From assembly GCF_017302985.1 (NCBI RefSeq), contig NZ_JAFIMU010000002.1, positions 868,001 to 932,000 of the forward strand: a DNA stretch of 64,000 bases, read 5' to 3'. Position 1 is the first letter of the stretch, and every line of letters starts with the position of its first letter. Positions 34,657 to 43,901 of this stretch are shown here, one piece after another. This DNA comes from Corallococcus macrosporus (GTDB taxonomy: Bacteria > Myxococcota > Myxococcia > Myxococcales > Myxococcaceae). The notes beneath the pieces are model-generated. The model saw only the letters and a program-made list of their open reading frames with translations, had not been told where the DNA came from and did no database searches. The translations under genes were made by a program, and so were the position numbers.

Positions 34657-35799
34657 ATGCGAAGTCCAGTCACCATCATTGGCGCAGGTCTCGGCGGGCT
34701 CATGCTCGCGCGGGTTCTGTATCTGCACGGCGTTCCGGCGCGGATCTACGAGGCTGAAGCCTCAGCCTCGGCGAGGGCCCAGGGCGGGCTGCTCGATATC
34801 CACGACTACAACGGTCAGGTCGCGCTGAAGGCCGCCCGCCTGTTCGAGGGCTTCCTGAAGCTCGTACGACCGAGCGAGGACGCCAAGCGCGTGACGGACA
34901 AGCAGGGCGTCGTGCTGTTCGATGATCCGGGCGGGCATGGCGACCAGCGCCCGGAGGTCGACCGAGGCGAGCTGCGTCGGCTGCTCATCGAGTCCCTGCC
35001 GGCCGACACCATCGTCTGGGGTAGCAAGGTGACGTCGGTGGCGGCGCTCGGCGGCGGGCGGCATGTCGTTGGTTTCGCCAACGGAAAGGCCGTGACGACC
35101 GAGGTGCTGGTGGGCGCCGACGGGGCCTGGTCCCAAGTGCGGGCCCTGCTTTCGGCGGCGAGGCCGATCTACTCGGGAACCTGCTTCATCGAGACCGTGC
35201 TGGCCGATGGCGACAGCCGTTTCCCGGCAAGCGCCGAGGCGATCGGCAGCGGCACCCTGATGGCCGTGGCGCCGGCACAGGGCATCCTGGCGCATCGCTA
35301 CGCGGATGGGACCCTGCGCACATACGCCGCTTTGAACCGGCCAGAGGCGTGGGTGGAAGCCCTGCGCGGGAAGGGCTTCAAGGCGCGGCTGGATGCGGTG
35401 GCTGAGGCGTTCGAAGGGTGGGCGCCGACGCTCACGACGCTGATCGCGCAGAGCGACGCCGAGCCACTGCTGCGGCCGATCCATGCTCTGCCAATCGATC
35501 ATCGATGGGACCGGACGCCGGGCGTGACCCTGGTCGGCGACGCGGCACACCTGATGTCGCCGTTCGCGGGCGAAGGAGCGAACCTCGCCCTGCTCGACGG
35601 GGCGGAACTGGGGGCGGCGCTGGTGGCGCGCCCGGGCGGCGTCGAAGGGGCGCTGGCGGCGTATGAGGCGGCGCTGTTTTCGCGCAGTGCTCGGGTGGCG
35701 GGGGAGTCGGCGCGCAATCTGACGCGGTTCTTCGACGAAACCGCGCCGGCCGGCGTCGTTGAACTGTTCAGCCGTCGAGGGCAGGTGGCTGGAGGCTGA
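34657..35799 (+). CDS. TetX-like flavin-dependent monooxygenase (380 aa)
   Basis: A class A flavin monooxygenase: [21 protein letters not shown] for [16 protein letters not shown], and [31 protein letters not shown], the GD motif region. The segments [18 protein letters not shown] and [18 protein letters not shown] closely resemble Tet(X)-type enzymes, which hydroxylate tetracyclines; housekeeping relatives act on other aromatic compounds. CAGGAG at 34645-34650 supports the ATG at 34657; the frame upstream of it is not protein-like. Calling it a resistance gene would need testing. Confidence 0.85.
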   Translation: MRSPVTIIGAGLGGLMLARVLYLHGVPARIYEAEASASARAQGGLLDIHDYNGQVALKAARLFEGFLKLVRPSEDAKRVTDKQGVVLFDDPGGHGDQRPEVDRGELRRLLIESLPADTIVWGSKVTSVAALGGGRHVVGFANGKAVTTEVLVGADGAWSQVRALLSAARPIYSGTCFIETVLADGDSRFPASAEAIGSGTLMAVAPAQGILAHRYADGTLRTYAALNRPEAWVEALRGKGFKARLDAVAEAFEGWAPTLTTLIAQSDAEPLLRPIHALPIDHRWDRTPGVTLVGDAAHLMSPFAGEGANLALLDGAELGAALVARPGGVEGALAAYEAALFSRSARVAGESARNLTRFFDETAPAGVVELFSRRGQVAGG

Positions 35800-35829
35800 C
35801 CCTGAGTGCGTGAACGGGAATGCGCGATC

Positions 35830-35845
35830 CATGCACCGCTGCATG
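35830..35845. other. Perfect inverted repeat CATGCA-CCGC-TGCATG
   Basis: A 6-bp stem and 4-base loop in the 114-base gap before the LVIVD lipoprotein gene. It could be an operator or a weak terminator for the monooxygenase gene; nothing decides between these. Confidence 0.3.
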
Positions 35846-35913
35846 TCACTTCAGGTGAGGGATCGGGCGGGGTGGGAACGTTAGGCTGGAGCCCTTCTCT
35901 GACGAGGCCTCCC

Positions 35914-37530
35914 ATGACAAGCCTTCTGCGGACGCTGTGGGTCATCCTGGCGCTCCAGCTCCTTCCCGGATGCGAGGACACACCCCCACGCCCCTCCTTC
36001 GACGCGGGGACCCCGGATGCCGGCCCCTATGTCTGGGACGGCACCTACACCGAGCTGGAGGAGCACGGAGACTGGGTGGATCGAGGCCCCTTCGCGCCGT
36101 GCGACTTCGATTCGCGGGACGCGTCCAGCAGCGCCTGCGAAGAGCTGTCCCGCTTCGATGTCTCGAATTGCGATCCGGCGGCGCTCGCCAGGCTTCCGCA
36201 GGAGGGCATCTACCTGGCCAACACCCGGGATGAGCGACGCCTGGAGGACGGGGGCACCCGCATCAGCACCGGCCCTGTCGGCTTCCAGCTCCGGAGCGAC
36301 GGAGGCACGAGCACCTTGTTCGACGAGCCGCTCCGCTTCCGGGACACCCAGGACGGGCGCTTCTCCCTCACCGGGACCAACACGCGCACGAGCGTCACCA
36401 TGACCCTGGTGGGCTGTCAGCCGCCCGCGCCGGACGTCATCACCGGCTGCTTCGCCTCCTGTCGCCGGGGGAAATTGTCGCAGCAGGGCACCTTCGAGGC
36501 CCACCGCGTCGCCCACTGGGCGGGCGAGCCCGAGTCCTCCGGCGGGTTGACGCTGCTCTCGGAGCGTCACGTCGCGCAGGGGCAGCCCGTGGATGTCTAT
36601 GTCGCCCTGGACCACGCCTACGTCGTCTCGCTCCCCTACCAGGGCCGCGAAGGCGGGCTCACCGTCTTCGACGTGCGCGACCCGAAGAATCCCATCCTCA
36701 CGACCACCATCAGCCTGCCCGGAGACAACTTCTGGAATGGCGTCTGGGCCTGGGGGAATGCCCTCTACGTGGCCAGCAGCAGCAGGGGCGTCAACGTCTA
36801 CGACCTCTCCAACCCCGCGCTGCCTGTCTTCGTGCGGAGCCTGCCGACGGGGGCGTTTGGCGCCCACACGGTGCTCGTCGACGGCGGGCGGCTCTACGCC
36901 ATGGTCCCCAACACCGGCACGTACGTCTACGACGTGTCCCAGCCGCTGGCTCCCGCGCTGCGGACCCTCATCACCATCCCCGGGGACTTCGACTCCGGGG
37001 GCCCGCATGACGCGTTCGTGTATGAGAACCGCCTGTACATCAGCAACGCCTTTGGCGGCTACGGGGTGATGGATGTCACGAACCTGGATGACGTGCGCTA
37101 CCTGGGCCTGTACCCGCGCCCGGATCTCGGCTTCGCGCACCACAGCGCGGTGGGGACCTTCGCCGGCCGCACCCTCGCCTTCGAAGGAGGAGAGTTCCAC
37201 AGCTCCCACCTGCGCGTGCTCGACGTCACCGACCCGGCCCGCATCGTGAAGCTGGGCGAGTTCCGGATGCGGCCCGTCACGTCCATCCACAACCTCATCC
37301 TGCGCGGGACCCGGCTCTACGTGGCCTGGTACCACGAGGGCCTTCGGGTGCTGGACGTGTCCAATCCCACGCGGCCCACGCAGGTGGCGCATTACAACAC
37401 CTTTCGCGAGAGCGACCCCCAGCGGGGCGACAGCATCTTCGAAGGTGTCTATGGCGTCCGCATCCCCGGCGACGGGCACGTGTATGTGGTGGACTCATCG
37501 CGGGGACTGCTCGTCTTCAACGAGCTGTAA
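35914..37530 (+). CDS. LVIVD-repeat beta-propeller lipoprotein (538 aa)
   Basis: The ATG at 35914 gives a lipoprotein signal ending QLLPGC. The first 200 residues include Cys pairs (PCDFDSRDASSSAC). From about residue 230 the sequence repeats the propeller-blade pattern of LVIVD proteins: GLTVFDVRDPKNPIL, GVNVYDLSNPALPVF, GTYVYDVSQPLAPAL, GVMDVTNLDDVRYL, RVLDVTDPARIVKL and RVLDVSNPTRPTQV. Such proteins are surface-exposed and are thought to bind ligands. Length is usual for the group. The next gene starts 30 bases later beyond a stem-loop. Confidence 0.87.
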   Translation: MTSLLRTLWVILALQLLPGCEDTPPRPSFDAGTPDAGPYVWDGTYTELEEHGDWVDRGPFAPCDFDSRDASSSACEELSRFDVSNCDPAALARLPQEGIYLANTRDERRLEDGGTRISTGPVGFQLRSDGGTSTLFDEPLRFRDTQDGRFSLTGTNTRTSVTMTLVGCQPPAPDVITGCFASCRRGKLSQQGTFEAHRVAHWAGEPESSGGLTLLSERHVAQGQPVDVYVALDHAYVVSLPYQGREGGLTVFDVRDPKNPILTTTISLPGDNFWNGVWAWGNALYVASSSRGVNVYDLSNPALPVFVRSLPTGAFGAHTVLVDGGRLYAMVPNTGTYVYDVSQPLAPALRTLITIPGDFDSGGPHDAFVYENRLYISNAFGGYGVMDVTNLDDVRYLGLYPRPDLGFAHHSAVGTFAGRTLAFEGGEFHSSHLRVLDVTDPARIVKLGEFRMRPVTSIHNLILRGTRLYVAWYHEGLRVLDVSNPTRPTQVAHYNTFRESDPQRGDSIFEGVYGVRIPGDGHVYVVDSSRGLLVFNEL

Positions 37531-37532
37531 GG

Positions 37533-37556
37533 GCGGGGAGTCCCTAGACTCTCCGC
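37533..37556 (+). terminator. Stem-loop between LVIVD lipoprotein and glycoside hydrolase genes
   Basis: GCGGGGAGT and ACTCTCCGC can pair over a 6-base loop (one G-T pair), starting 3 bases after the stop and ending 4 bases before the next ATG. It may terminate the first gene or block the ribosome site of the second. Confidence 0.35.
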
Positions 37557-37560
37557 TTCC

Positions 37561-38862
37561 ATGGCCACTGCCCGCTCCTTCGCCGCTGGCGTCCTGTTGT
37601 TGACCGCGCTCCTGTTCACCTGGGGCGCGGAAGCCCGTACCGCCATCGTGAAGGCAGGGGAGGGGTGGAAGCTGGAGTTGGATGGAAAGCCCTACGCCGC
37701 CAAGGGCGTGACGTTCACTGGCACGGGCGGGCCCGCGAACTTCGACAGGGATTGCGAACAGCTGCGCGCCCTGGGCGTCAACACGCTGCGCACCTGGGGC
37801 ACCGGTGAGGAGACGCCCGCGCTGCTCGATGCCGCGCACAAGCATGGCCTGCGCGTGCTGGTGGGGCTGTGGCTGCGGCCGGGTCGTCCGGGCATGGAGA
37901 ACGATGACGCCTTCGACTACGTGCGCGACTCGAAGGGCCGTGAGGCGCAGCTCCAGGCCACGGTCGCCCAGGTGCGCCGCTTCAAGGACCATCCGGCGGT
38001 GCTCGCGTGGGGACTGGGCAACGAGGTCATCCTCAATTCACCGGATGAGCCGTCGAAGGTCGCCTACGCGCGCTTCCTGGAGAAGGTCGTCCGCGCGGTG
38101 AAGAAGGTGGACACCGGCCACCCGGTGCTCTCCGTGGATGCGTGGACGCTGGGCGTGCCGCTCTGGGAGAAGTACGTCCCCTCGCTGGATGCGTATGGCT
38201 TGAATGTCTACGGCCGGGGCATCCACGCACTGGCGGACGCGGTGAAGCAGGCCGGTGGTCGCAAGCCGTGGTTCATCACCGAGTTCGGCGCGCAGGGGGA
38301 ATGGGAAGCCCCCAAGGATGCGCGCGGCCTGCCCGTGGAGCCGGCAGACGGGGAGAAGTACGCCGTCATCGTGGACGGCTGGCGCAATGCCCTGGCGCCA
38401 CACGTCCAGGCGGGCCGGTGTCTGGGATTGTTCGTGTTCAACTACAGCGCGACGCTGGACCACGGAGGGCTGTGGCTGGGCATGCTGTCCGGCACCTCCA
38501 AGAGGCCGGCGTGGCACGCGGTGCGAGAGGCGTACACCGGCACGAAGCCAGAGCCCGCGCTGCCGGTGCCGGTGCGCCTGGAGGTGCGGGGCGTGGAGAA
38601 GGGTTGGGCGGACGTGGCGTTCGACGTCACCTCCACCCCGCCGCTGGACGTGTCCTTCGCCTACAACCTCCGGGGCGCGGCGACCCGAGCGGAGCGCGAC
38701 CGCGTGACCGTGCTGGAGTCCCGAAAGGGAGCGACGCCCGGCACGTGGCGCGTGCGCCTGCCTTCCGTGACAGGGGCCATCAAGCTGTACGGGCTGGCGA
38801 AGGACGGCGCGGGGAACCTGGCCGCCGCTACCACGTCGTTGGCGATTCCGGCGGCGCCCTGA
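37561..38862 (+). CDS. Secreted glycoside hydrolase, GH2/GH5-like TIM barrel (433 aa)
   Basis: Signal peptide about 1-25 (ending GAEA). The barrel (about 30-330) begins with the substrate-facing GKPYAAKGVTFTG and ALGVNTLRTWGTG patterns, then the acid/base Glu in WGLGNEV and the nucleophile Glu in FITEFGAQGEW, as in clan GH-A. A beta-rich domain follows (about 335-433). Exported enzymes of this type attack beta-linked polysaccharides. The exact family and substrate cannot be assigned from sequence reading. It may be driven by its own promoter, since a stem-loop separates it from the previous gene. Confidence 0.83.
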   Translation: MATARSFAAGVLLLTALLFTWGAEARTAIVKAGEGWKLELDGKPYAAKGVTFTGTGGPANFDRDCEQLRALGVNTLRTWGTGEETPALLDAAHKHGLRVLVGLWLRPGRPGMENDDAFDYVRDSKGREAQLQATVAQVRRFKDHPAVLAWGLGNEVILNSPDEPSKVAYARFLEKVVRAVKKVDTGHPVLSVDAWTLGVPLWEKYVPSLDAYGLNVYGRGIHALADAVKQAGGRKPWFITEFGAQGEWEAPKDARGLPVEPADGEKYAVIVDGWRNALAPHVQAGRCLGLFVFNYSATLDHGGLWLGMLSGTSKRPAWHAVREAYTGTKPEPALPVPVRLEVRGVEKGWADVAFDVTSTPPLDVSFAYNLRGAATRAERDRVTVLESRKGATPGTWRVRLPSVTGAIKLYGLAKDGAGNLAAATTSLAIPAAP

Positions 38863-38886
38863 GTCGATGCGGTACAGTCCGGCGCC

Positions 38887-40011
38887 ATGTCCTGGCGTCT
38901 GCTGTGCTTCTTCCTGCTGTGCCTTTCAACGGGGTGTAGTCACTATGGCCTGCCCCCGGCCACTGCGAGTCATGGTCATCTGGCGTTGGCCATGGATGCC
39001 TACCCGCGAAGCCCGGGCGCCTACGAGCATGACGTGGTCCAGGCCGCGAACCTGGGGATCACCACGACGAGCGAGCTCACCTCCTCGAATGGCCCTGCCG
39101 TGGAGCTGGAGCCCGACCAGGCGCCCCAGGTCTTCGAGAGGGTCGTCCAGCTCCTGAAGGGGAATCCCTCGGACGCCGAGCTGCTTCGTGCCTTGGACGA
39201 CCTGCGGGCCGCATGTGACGCCGACCACGAGCAGGCGTGCGTGTTCTTGCGCGAGCAGGTGCGGCCCGCGGTCAGACTCGAAGGAACGCTGGTGCGTCCC
39301 ATCGGGGAGGCGCGGTTCGTCACGGCTCTCCAGTACGCGGTGCTCATCGTCGGCTGCCGGCTGGAGGTGGATGGCCGCTTGCGCGCGTGTCAGGTCATCG
39401 AGAACGGGCCGGACCATGAAGCGGAGCGCCTCATCGCGCAGCTCGCCGCGCACCGGTACACGCCGGTGATGCTGGCGGGCCATCCGGTCAGTGGCCCGTA
39501 TTTCCTCTCCTACGATCTCAACTACAGCGACAACAGGGCGCCGGACCTGTCCACGGAGCAGAAGCTGGAGTGGGCCCGGAAGCGGGTGGGGTGGTCCCCC
39601 ACGAGCACCTCGGCCTGGACCAACCTGGCCGCGCAGCTCGCGGTCCATGCACCGGAGCATCCGCATTATCCCAGGGCGCTGGCCCGGGCCTATGCGCTGG
39701 CGCCCCGGTACTGGTGGACCGCCACGGAGATGGCCTGGCAGCGCCTCCAGGCGGGACGGCACGCCGATGCGCTGAAGGCCCTGCGCCCCGCCATCCGCCG
39801 CTCCTCGATGGGGGAACACCCCAATCCCTATGTGCTGGAGACCGCGGCCGCCGCGCACTTCGGGCTGAACCAGTGCACGACGGCGTTGGCGGAACAGCGC
39901 AAGGCCGTGGAGCTGCTGCCGAAGGAATGGCCCGTGCCGGAGCGGGAGCGCTTCCAGCGCAAGCTCCAGGATTACCAGACCGCCTGCGCCAGGTCCCCGG
40001 CTGCTCCCTGA
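38887..40011 (+). CDS. TonB-C-like/TPR lipoprotein, tandem copy 1 (374 aa)
   Basis: Lipoprotein signal ending CLSTGC. A middle segment (about 150-225) reads VGCRLEVDGRLRACQVIENG...RYTPVMLAGHPV, like a TonB C-terminal-type domain, and the end (about 240-374) is helical with TPR-like repeats. It is clearly paralogous to the next gene over the whole length: SHGHL(A/T)LAM, LQAACDADHEQAC, SVMGEHPNPYVLETAAAAHFGLNQC and ERERF(Q/H)RKLQDYQTACA. The region just before both starts is also shared (AGTCCGGCGCC). Function unknown; the domain pair suggests envelope protein contacts. Confidence 0.78.
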   Translation: MSWRLLCFFLLCLSTGCSHYGLPPATASHGHLALAMDAYPRSPGAYEHDVVQAANLGITTTSELTSSNGPAVELEPDQAPQVFERVVQLLKGNPSDAELLRALDDLRAACDADHEQACVFLREQVRPAVRLEGTLVRPIGEARFVTALQYAVLIVGCRLEVDGRLRACQVIENGPDHEAERLIAQLAAHRYTPVMLAGHPVSGPYFLSYDLNYSDNRAPDLSTEQKLEWARKRVGWSPTSTSAWTNLAAQLAVHAPEHPHYPRALARAYALAPRYWWTATEMAWQRLQAGRHADALKALRPAIRRSSMGEHPNPYVLETAAAAHFGLNQCTTALAEQRKAVELLPKEWPVPERERFQRKLQDYQTACARSPAAP

Positions 40012-40060
40012 CCGCACGCGCTCAGGGTTTGGACGGCAGGTCCTCCGGGAACTGCTCCAG
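40012..40060 (-). pseudogene. Duplication scar: 3' end of the TPR lipoprotein gene
   Basis: The sequence just after copy 1 matches the 3' end of the convergent TPR lipoprotein gene at 41281-41320. Read on the minus strand it still encodes (E/R)QFPEDLPSKP and a stop. The match includes the CTCAGGG...CCTCCGGGAACTGC block with one mismatch, then a 4-base deletion, then divergence. It shows that copy 1 and a fragment of the neighbouring gene were duplicated as one unit of about 1.26 kb. Confidence 0.85.
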
Positions 40061-40140
40061 GATACAAAGCCTTGCGCCGTCATGGGGTGCGCTCCGCGTT
40101 CATTCCAGACGGCGCGGCTTCATGGCTAGAGTCCGGCGCC

Positions 40141-41271
40141 ATGCGTTGGCCTCTCCTCGTTCTCTCCCTGCTGGTGGTCTCTACCGGCTGTGCCCACCGG
40201 CTGCGCCCGTCCGACCTGCCGCCACCCATGGCGAGCCATGGGCACCTGACCTTGGCCATGGGTGCCTTCCTGCGGGACCCGGCTTCCTACGAGAAGCAGG
40301 TCGCGCGGAACCCGGTCCTCGCCGGTGGCATCTCCTCGCGGACTCCTGTGGATGCTCCGGTCCTGGAACTGGAGGCCGGACAGGCTCCTGGCGTCTTCAA
40401 CGAAGCCGTCCGGACCCTGGCGGGAAAGCCCACCGAGGCACAGGTCGTTCAGGCCTTGGGCGATCTCCAGGCAGCTTGCGACGCGGACCACGAGCAGGCG
40501 TGCCAGTTCCTGAAGAAGCAGAGCCTCCCACCGGAGCAGATCCGGGGTTGGGTGACCCACCCCAAGGAGCGAAGCCGGTCCTTCACGAGCGAGTACGCCG
40601 TGGTCATCCTGCAATGCCGCATCGACGTGGATGGGCATGTGCGGGACTGCCGGGTCATCGAGGATGGCTCCGGGCAACCCTCCCGGCACTTCATCGCGCA
40701 GCTGGGGGAAAGCCGCTACCGGCCTTGGACCCTGGCAGGACACGCCGCGACCACCGTGTATGGCTTTACCTTCAACCTCCGGTACGGAGGCCCCGCCGAT
40801 GAGGAGCTTTCGCTGGAGCAGCGGTTGGGCTGGGCGCGGCTGCGGGTGGCCCATTTCCCCCAGAGCGGCGGGGCCTGGGCCAACCTTGCGATGCAGCTCG
40901 CCGTCCACACGCCGGAGGATCCGGACTACCCGAAGGTGCTCGCACAGGCCCATGCCCTGGCGCCCAACTTCCGGTGGACGGCGACGGAGATGGCCTGGCA
41001 CCGCGTGCAGGCCGGGCAATACGCCGCGGCCCTGATGGCGCTGCGCCCGGTGATCCGCCGCTCCGTGATGGGGGAGCACCCCAACCCCTACGTGCTGGAG
41101 ACCGCCGCCGCCGCGCACTTCGGGCTGAACCAGTGTCCCGAAGCGCTGGCGCAACAGCAGAAGGCCGTGGAATTGCTGCCGGCGGAGTGGCTTGCGCCGG
41201 AGCGGGAGCGTTTCCATCGCAAGCTCCAGGACTACCAGACCGCCTGCGCCTCGCCGCCAACAGCCCCCTGA
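40141..41271 (+). CDS. TonB-C-like/TPR lipoprotein, tandem copy 2 (376 aa)
   Basis: Paralog of the gene at 38887-40011 with the same order of parts: lipobox (VVSTGC), central TonB-C-like stretch (QCRIDVDGHVRDCRVIEDG), and C-terminal helical repeats. The ATG at 40141 aligns with copy 1; the open frame upstream is not shared. It ends 10 bases before the convergent TPR lipoprotein stop. This copy keeps the original junction with its neighbour, so it is probably the ancestral locus or the recombination partner. Confidence 0.78.
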   Translation: MRWPLLVLSLLVVSTGCAHRLRPSDLPPPMASHGHLTLAMGAFLRDPASYEKQVARNPVLAGGISSRTPVDAPVLELEAGQAPGVFNEAVRTLAGKPTEAQVVQALGDLQAACDADHEQACQFLKKQSLPPEQIRGWVTHPKERSRSFTSEYAVVILQCRIDVDGHVRDCRVIEDGSGQPSRHFIAQLGESRYRPWTLAGHAATTVYGFTFNLRYGGPADEELSLEQRLGWARLRVAHFPQSGGAWANLAMQLAVHTPEDPDYPKVLAQAHALAPNFRWTATEMAWHRVQAGQYAAALMALRPVIRRSVMGEHPNPYVLETAAAAHFGLNQCPEALAQQQKAVELLPAEWLAPERERFHRKLQDYQTACASPPTAP

Positions 41272-41281
41272 ACTCCTGCGC

Positions 41282-43792
41282 TCAGGGCTTGGACGGCAGG
41301 TCCTCCGGGAACTGCCGCTTCCAGTCCTGCGCGAGGTTGGCATTGGCCTTCAGCGCGGCGTCCCGGTCCGCGCGGGCCTGGGCCGACGCCGGGTCCTTCA
41401 TGCGCAGGAGCGCCGCGCGCAGCAGCCGGGCCTCGGCCCAGTTCGGACGCTCCTGGAGCAGTGCTTCCGCTCGCGCGAGTCCCCTGGACACGAGTGATTC
41501 CGGGTCCTGCTTCGCGGCCTTTCGCGCTGCCGCCCACTCCCGGAACAGGTGTCCTTCCTCCAGACGGACGTCCTGATTCGAGGGCTCGATCTTGAGGGCC
41601 TCCGCGTAGTTCTGCTCCGCGCCCTTGAACTGCTCCTCCGCCTTCTGAGGATCCGTGCGCGCCGAATAGCGGGCCATCAGGCGGAAGTACTCGCCAGAGG
41701 CCCGGTGATGCACGACGCGATCCCGGGTGAGGAGCCGCAGCCATTCGCCCTCTTCGTATTGACGCGTGAGCGTGGGCTCCGGATCGCGGCCCTGCTCCAG
41801 CAGGTGGCGCGCCTGGAGGTGGTCCACCTTCTCGAGGCCCGCGTATCGCTCATCCTTCTGCGCCTGCAGGAAGGGCCGGGTCTGGCGGTAGAGCGCTTCC
41901 GCCCGGGCCGCTGCCTCGGTGGGGTCCGCTCCCCGGCGCCAGGTGTACTCCGCTCGCGCCACGTGGACCGCCGCCTGTCCGAAGGTTCCCTGGGTGGGGG
42001 ACAGCTTCGTCGCCTGGACGTAGGCCGCCTCCGCATGGCCAAGCAATGCGGTGGGATCGCCCCCGCGTTCCCAGGTCTCCTTCGCCTGCTCCAGCTTGAT
42101 CCGCCCCAGCTCGGCATGAAGGTCGGGATGGCTGGCGCCATGGGTGAAGGCGGCCCCGATGACGGATGCGGCCTTTTCCAGCGTCGGCCCGGCGTCTTCC
42201 CCTCGGGCCCGTTGCAGCCCGGCCTGTGCCACGCGGATGCGCGCTTCCAGCAGCCACACCTCGGAGGCCCGCATGTTGACCCGGACGGCCTTCTCCCAGG
42301 CGGCCTCTGCCTGCTCCAGGTCCGCGCGCGCGTCCTTCGTCGCTGGATCCATCGCCCGGGCCAGGAGCAGCTCTCCCATCCGGACCCAGTACGCCGGGAC
42401 GCGCGCCTCGAGCGCGAGCGCGCTCCGGTAGGCTTCGATGGCTTGGTCCCGTTGCTGCGCGGCAGGCGACTCGGGCTTGCGCCTTGTGAACTGGGTGAGG
42501 TGGTCCGTCCAGGCACGCAGGAGCCGGGCGCGCAGCAGGTGGTACGCGAAGTCCTGCTCGGACGGCGGCGTGGTCTCCAGCAGCTCCAGGGCATCCTTGA
42601 GCCGGTAGCCTCCATCGGTGTTCTTTCTCGTGGCTTCCTCCGTCTCCTGCACCAACGCCCGGCTCCACTCCGCGCGGCCACAGGTGCTCGCCGCATCCAG
42701 GTCCAGGACGTGCTTCGCGGCCTGGATGGCGTCCTGGAGCAGGGCTCCCGGGAAGGGCTCGTCGCGGTCCGGGCGCTCCGCCACCGTGTTGAGGAAGCGC
42801 GCCTTCTCGCAGGCGAACCCGGCGTTGCCGGGATCCACCCGGGCGGCCAGGTCCAGCGCCTCGACGCCCCACTGCGCCGGGCCCGGGTCTCCTCCGGACA
42901 GGAGCAGCACGGCGCCGGAGAAGTCGGGGCGGGTGAGGTTCATCGCGGCGGTCTCGAAGCGCGCGCGAGCCAGGTAGGCCGGAGCGAGGCTCTCCGCGGT
43001 GGTCGCGGCCTCCGTGAGCACCTGGCGTCCGGCCATCAGGTCCTCGCGGGCGTGGACCTTGTCATCCTGCTTCCAGCGTTGCGCGGCGCGCAGCAGGAAC
43101 ACGTCCGCGCGCAGCAACCGCGCCTCCACGAACCACGGATACCGGCTGCCCACGGACTCCAGGCTCGCAATCGCCGCGTCCAGGCGGCCCTCGTGCAACG
43201 CGATGAGCGCCGCGCCGAAGTCCGCCGACGGAACCTCCGCCCCCGCGGCCTGTCGCAGCAGCGTGAGCACCGGCTCCCGGTACTGGCGCTCGACGTCCTC
43301 CTCCCGCACCTTGCGTTCATCCGCGTCCGGGGTGGCCACCGCCGCCAGCCGCAGCATGCGGTAGTGCTCGCTCAGGGCCTGGGCCCGGGCCCACGCCACG
43401 TGGGGCTTGCGGAAGCCCGCGTTCCAGGCGGCCTCCAGGTGCGTCCGCGCCTCCGCGTCCTGGCCCAGCGCGCGCGCGCCGCACCCGAGCGCGTAGTGAC
43501 CGGGCCCCTGCGCCGCGAGACCGCCGAGTGCCAGCTCCTTCGACAGCGTCTCCATCCAGCCACGCAGCTCCGCCTGCTCCGCGCGCACGTCGTGCAGCCG
43601 GGCCAGGCCCACCGCTCGCGCCCGTGCCTCGATGCGCTCGGCTGCTTCGGTGAAGTGCGACGCCCAGGAGGCGTCCCGCCGGACCGGTGAGGTGGAGGCG
43701 CAGGCGGATGCCGCGACGAGCAGCAGGACCTGCGAGGCCCACACCGCGAGCCTGGGCCATCCTGCGGTCGAGTCGTTCTGGGAAGCTTTCAA
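41282..43792 (-). CDS. Large TPR-repeat lipoprotein (836 aa)
   Basis: The only good start in frame is TTG at 43792, which has GGAG eight bases before it; the protein then has a membrane segment and lipobox (LLLVAASAC). The rest is almost entirely alpha-helical with long TPR-like repeats over about 750 residues. It lacks enzymatic motifs. Likely role is scaffolding or capture in the periplasm. It converges on the tandem lipoprotein pair. Confidence 0.75.
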   Translation of the reverse strand: MKASQNDSTAGWPRLAVWASQVLLLVAASACASTSPVRRDASWASHFTEAAERIEARARAVGLARLHDVRAEQAELRGWMETLSKELALGGLAAQGPGHYALGCGARALGQDAEARTHLEAAWNAGFRKPHVAWARAQALSEHYRMLRLAAVATPDADERKVREEDVERQYREPVLTLLRQAAGAEVPSADFGAALIALHEGRLDAAIASLESVGSRYPWFVEARLLRADVFLLRAAQRWKQDDKVHAREDLMAGRQVLTEAATTAESLAPAYLARARFETAAMNLTRPDFSGAVLLLSGGDPGPAQWGVEALDLAARVDPGNAGFACEKARFLNTVAERPDRDEPFPGALLQDAIQAAKHVLDLDAASTCGRAEWSRALVQETEEATRKNTDGGYRLKDALELLETTPPSEQDFAYHLLRARLLRAWTDHLTQFTRRKPESPAAQQRDQAIEAYRSALALEARVPAYWVRMGELLLARAMDPATKDARADLEQAEAAWEKAVRVNMRASEVWLLEARIRVAQAGLQRARGEDAGPTLEKAASVIGAAFTHGASHPDLHAELGRIKLEQAKETWERGGDPTALLGHAEAAYVQATKLSPTQGTFGQAAVHVARAEYTWRRGADPTEAAARAEALYRQTRPFLQAQKDERYAGLEKVDHLQARHLLEQGRDPEPTLTRQYEEGEWLRLLTRDRVVHHRASGEYFRLMARYSARTDPQKAEEQFKGAEQNYAEALKIEPSNQDVRLEEGHLFREWAAARKAAKQDPESLVSRGLARAEALLQERPNWAEARLLRAALLRMKDPASAQARADRDAALKANANLAQDWKRQFPEDLPSKP

Positions 43793-43901
43793 GTCGACGG
43801 CTCCAGGTGTGCTCCGGAACAGGTTTCATCCCAGGATACGCAGCCTCGTGTCATCACGGGTTGTTCACGGAAGCCTCATGCGTCCAGCCGTCTCCGCTGC
43901 G

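Noticed and set aside
41549..43690. A 713-codon plus-strand open frame
   Set aside because: Reverse-strand shadow of the large TPR lipoprotein gene.
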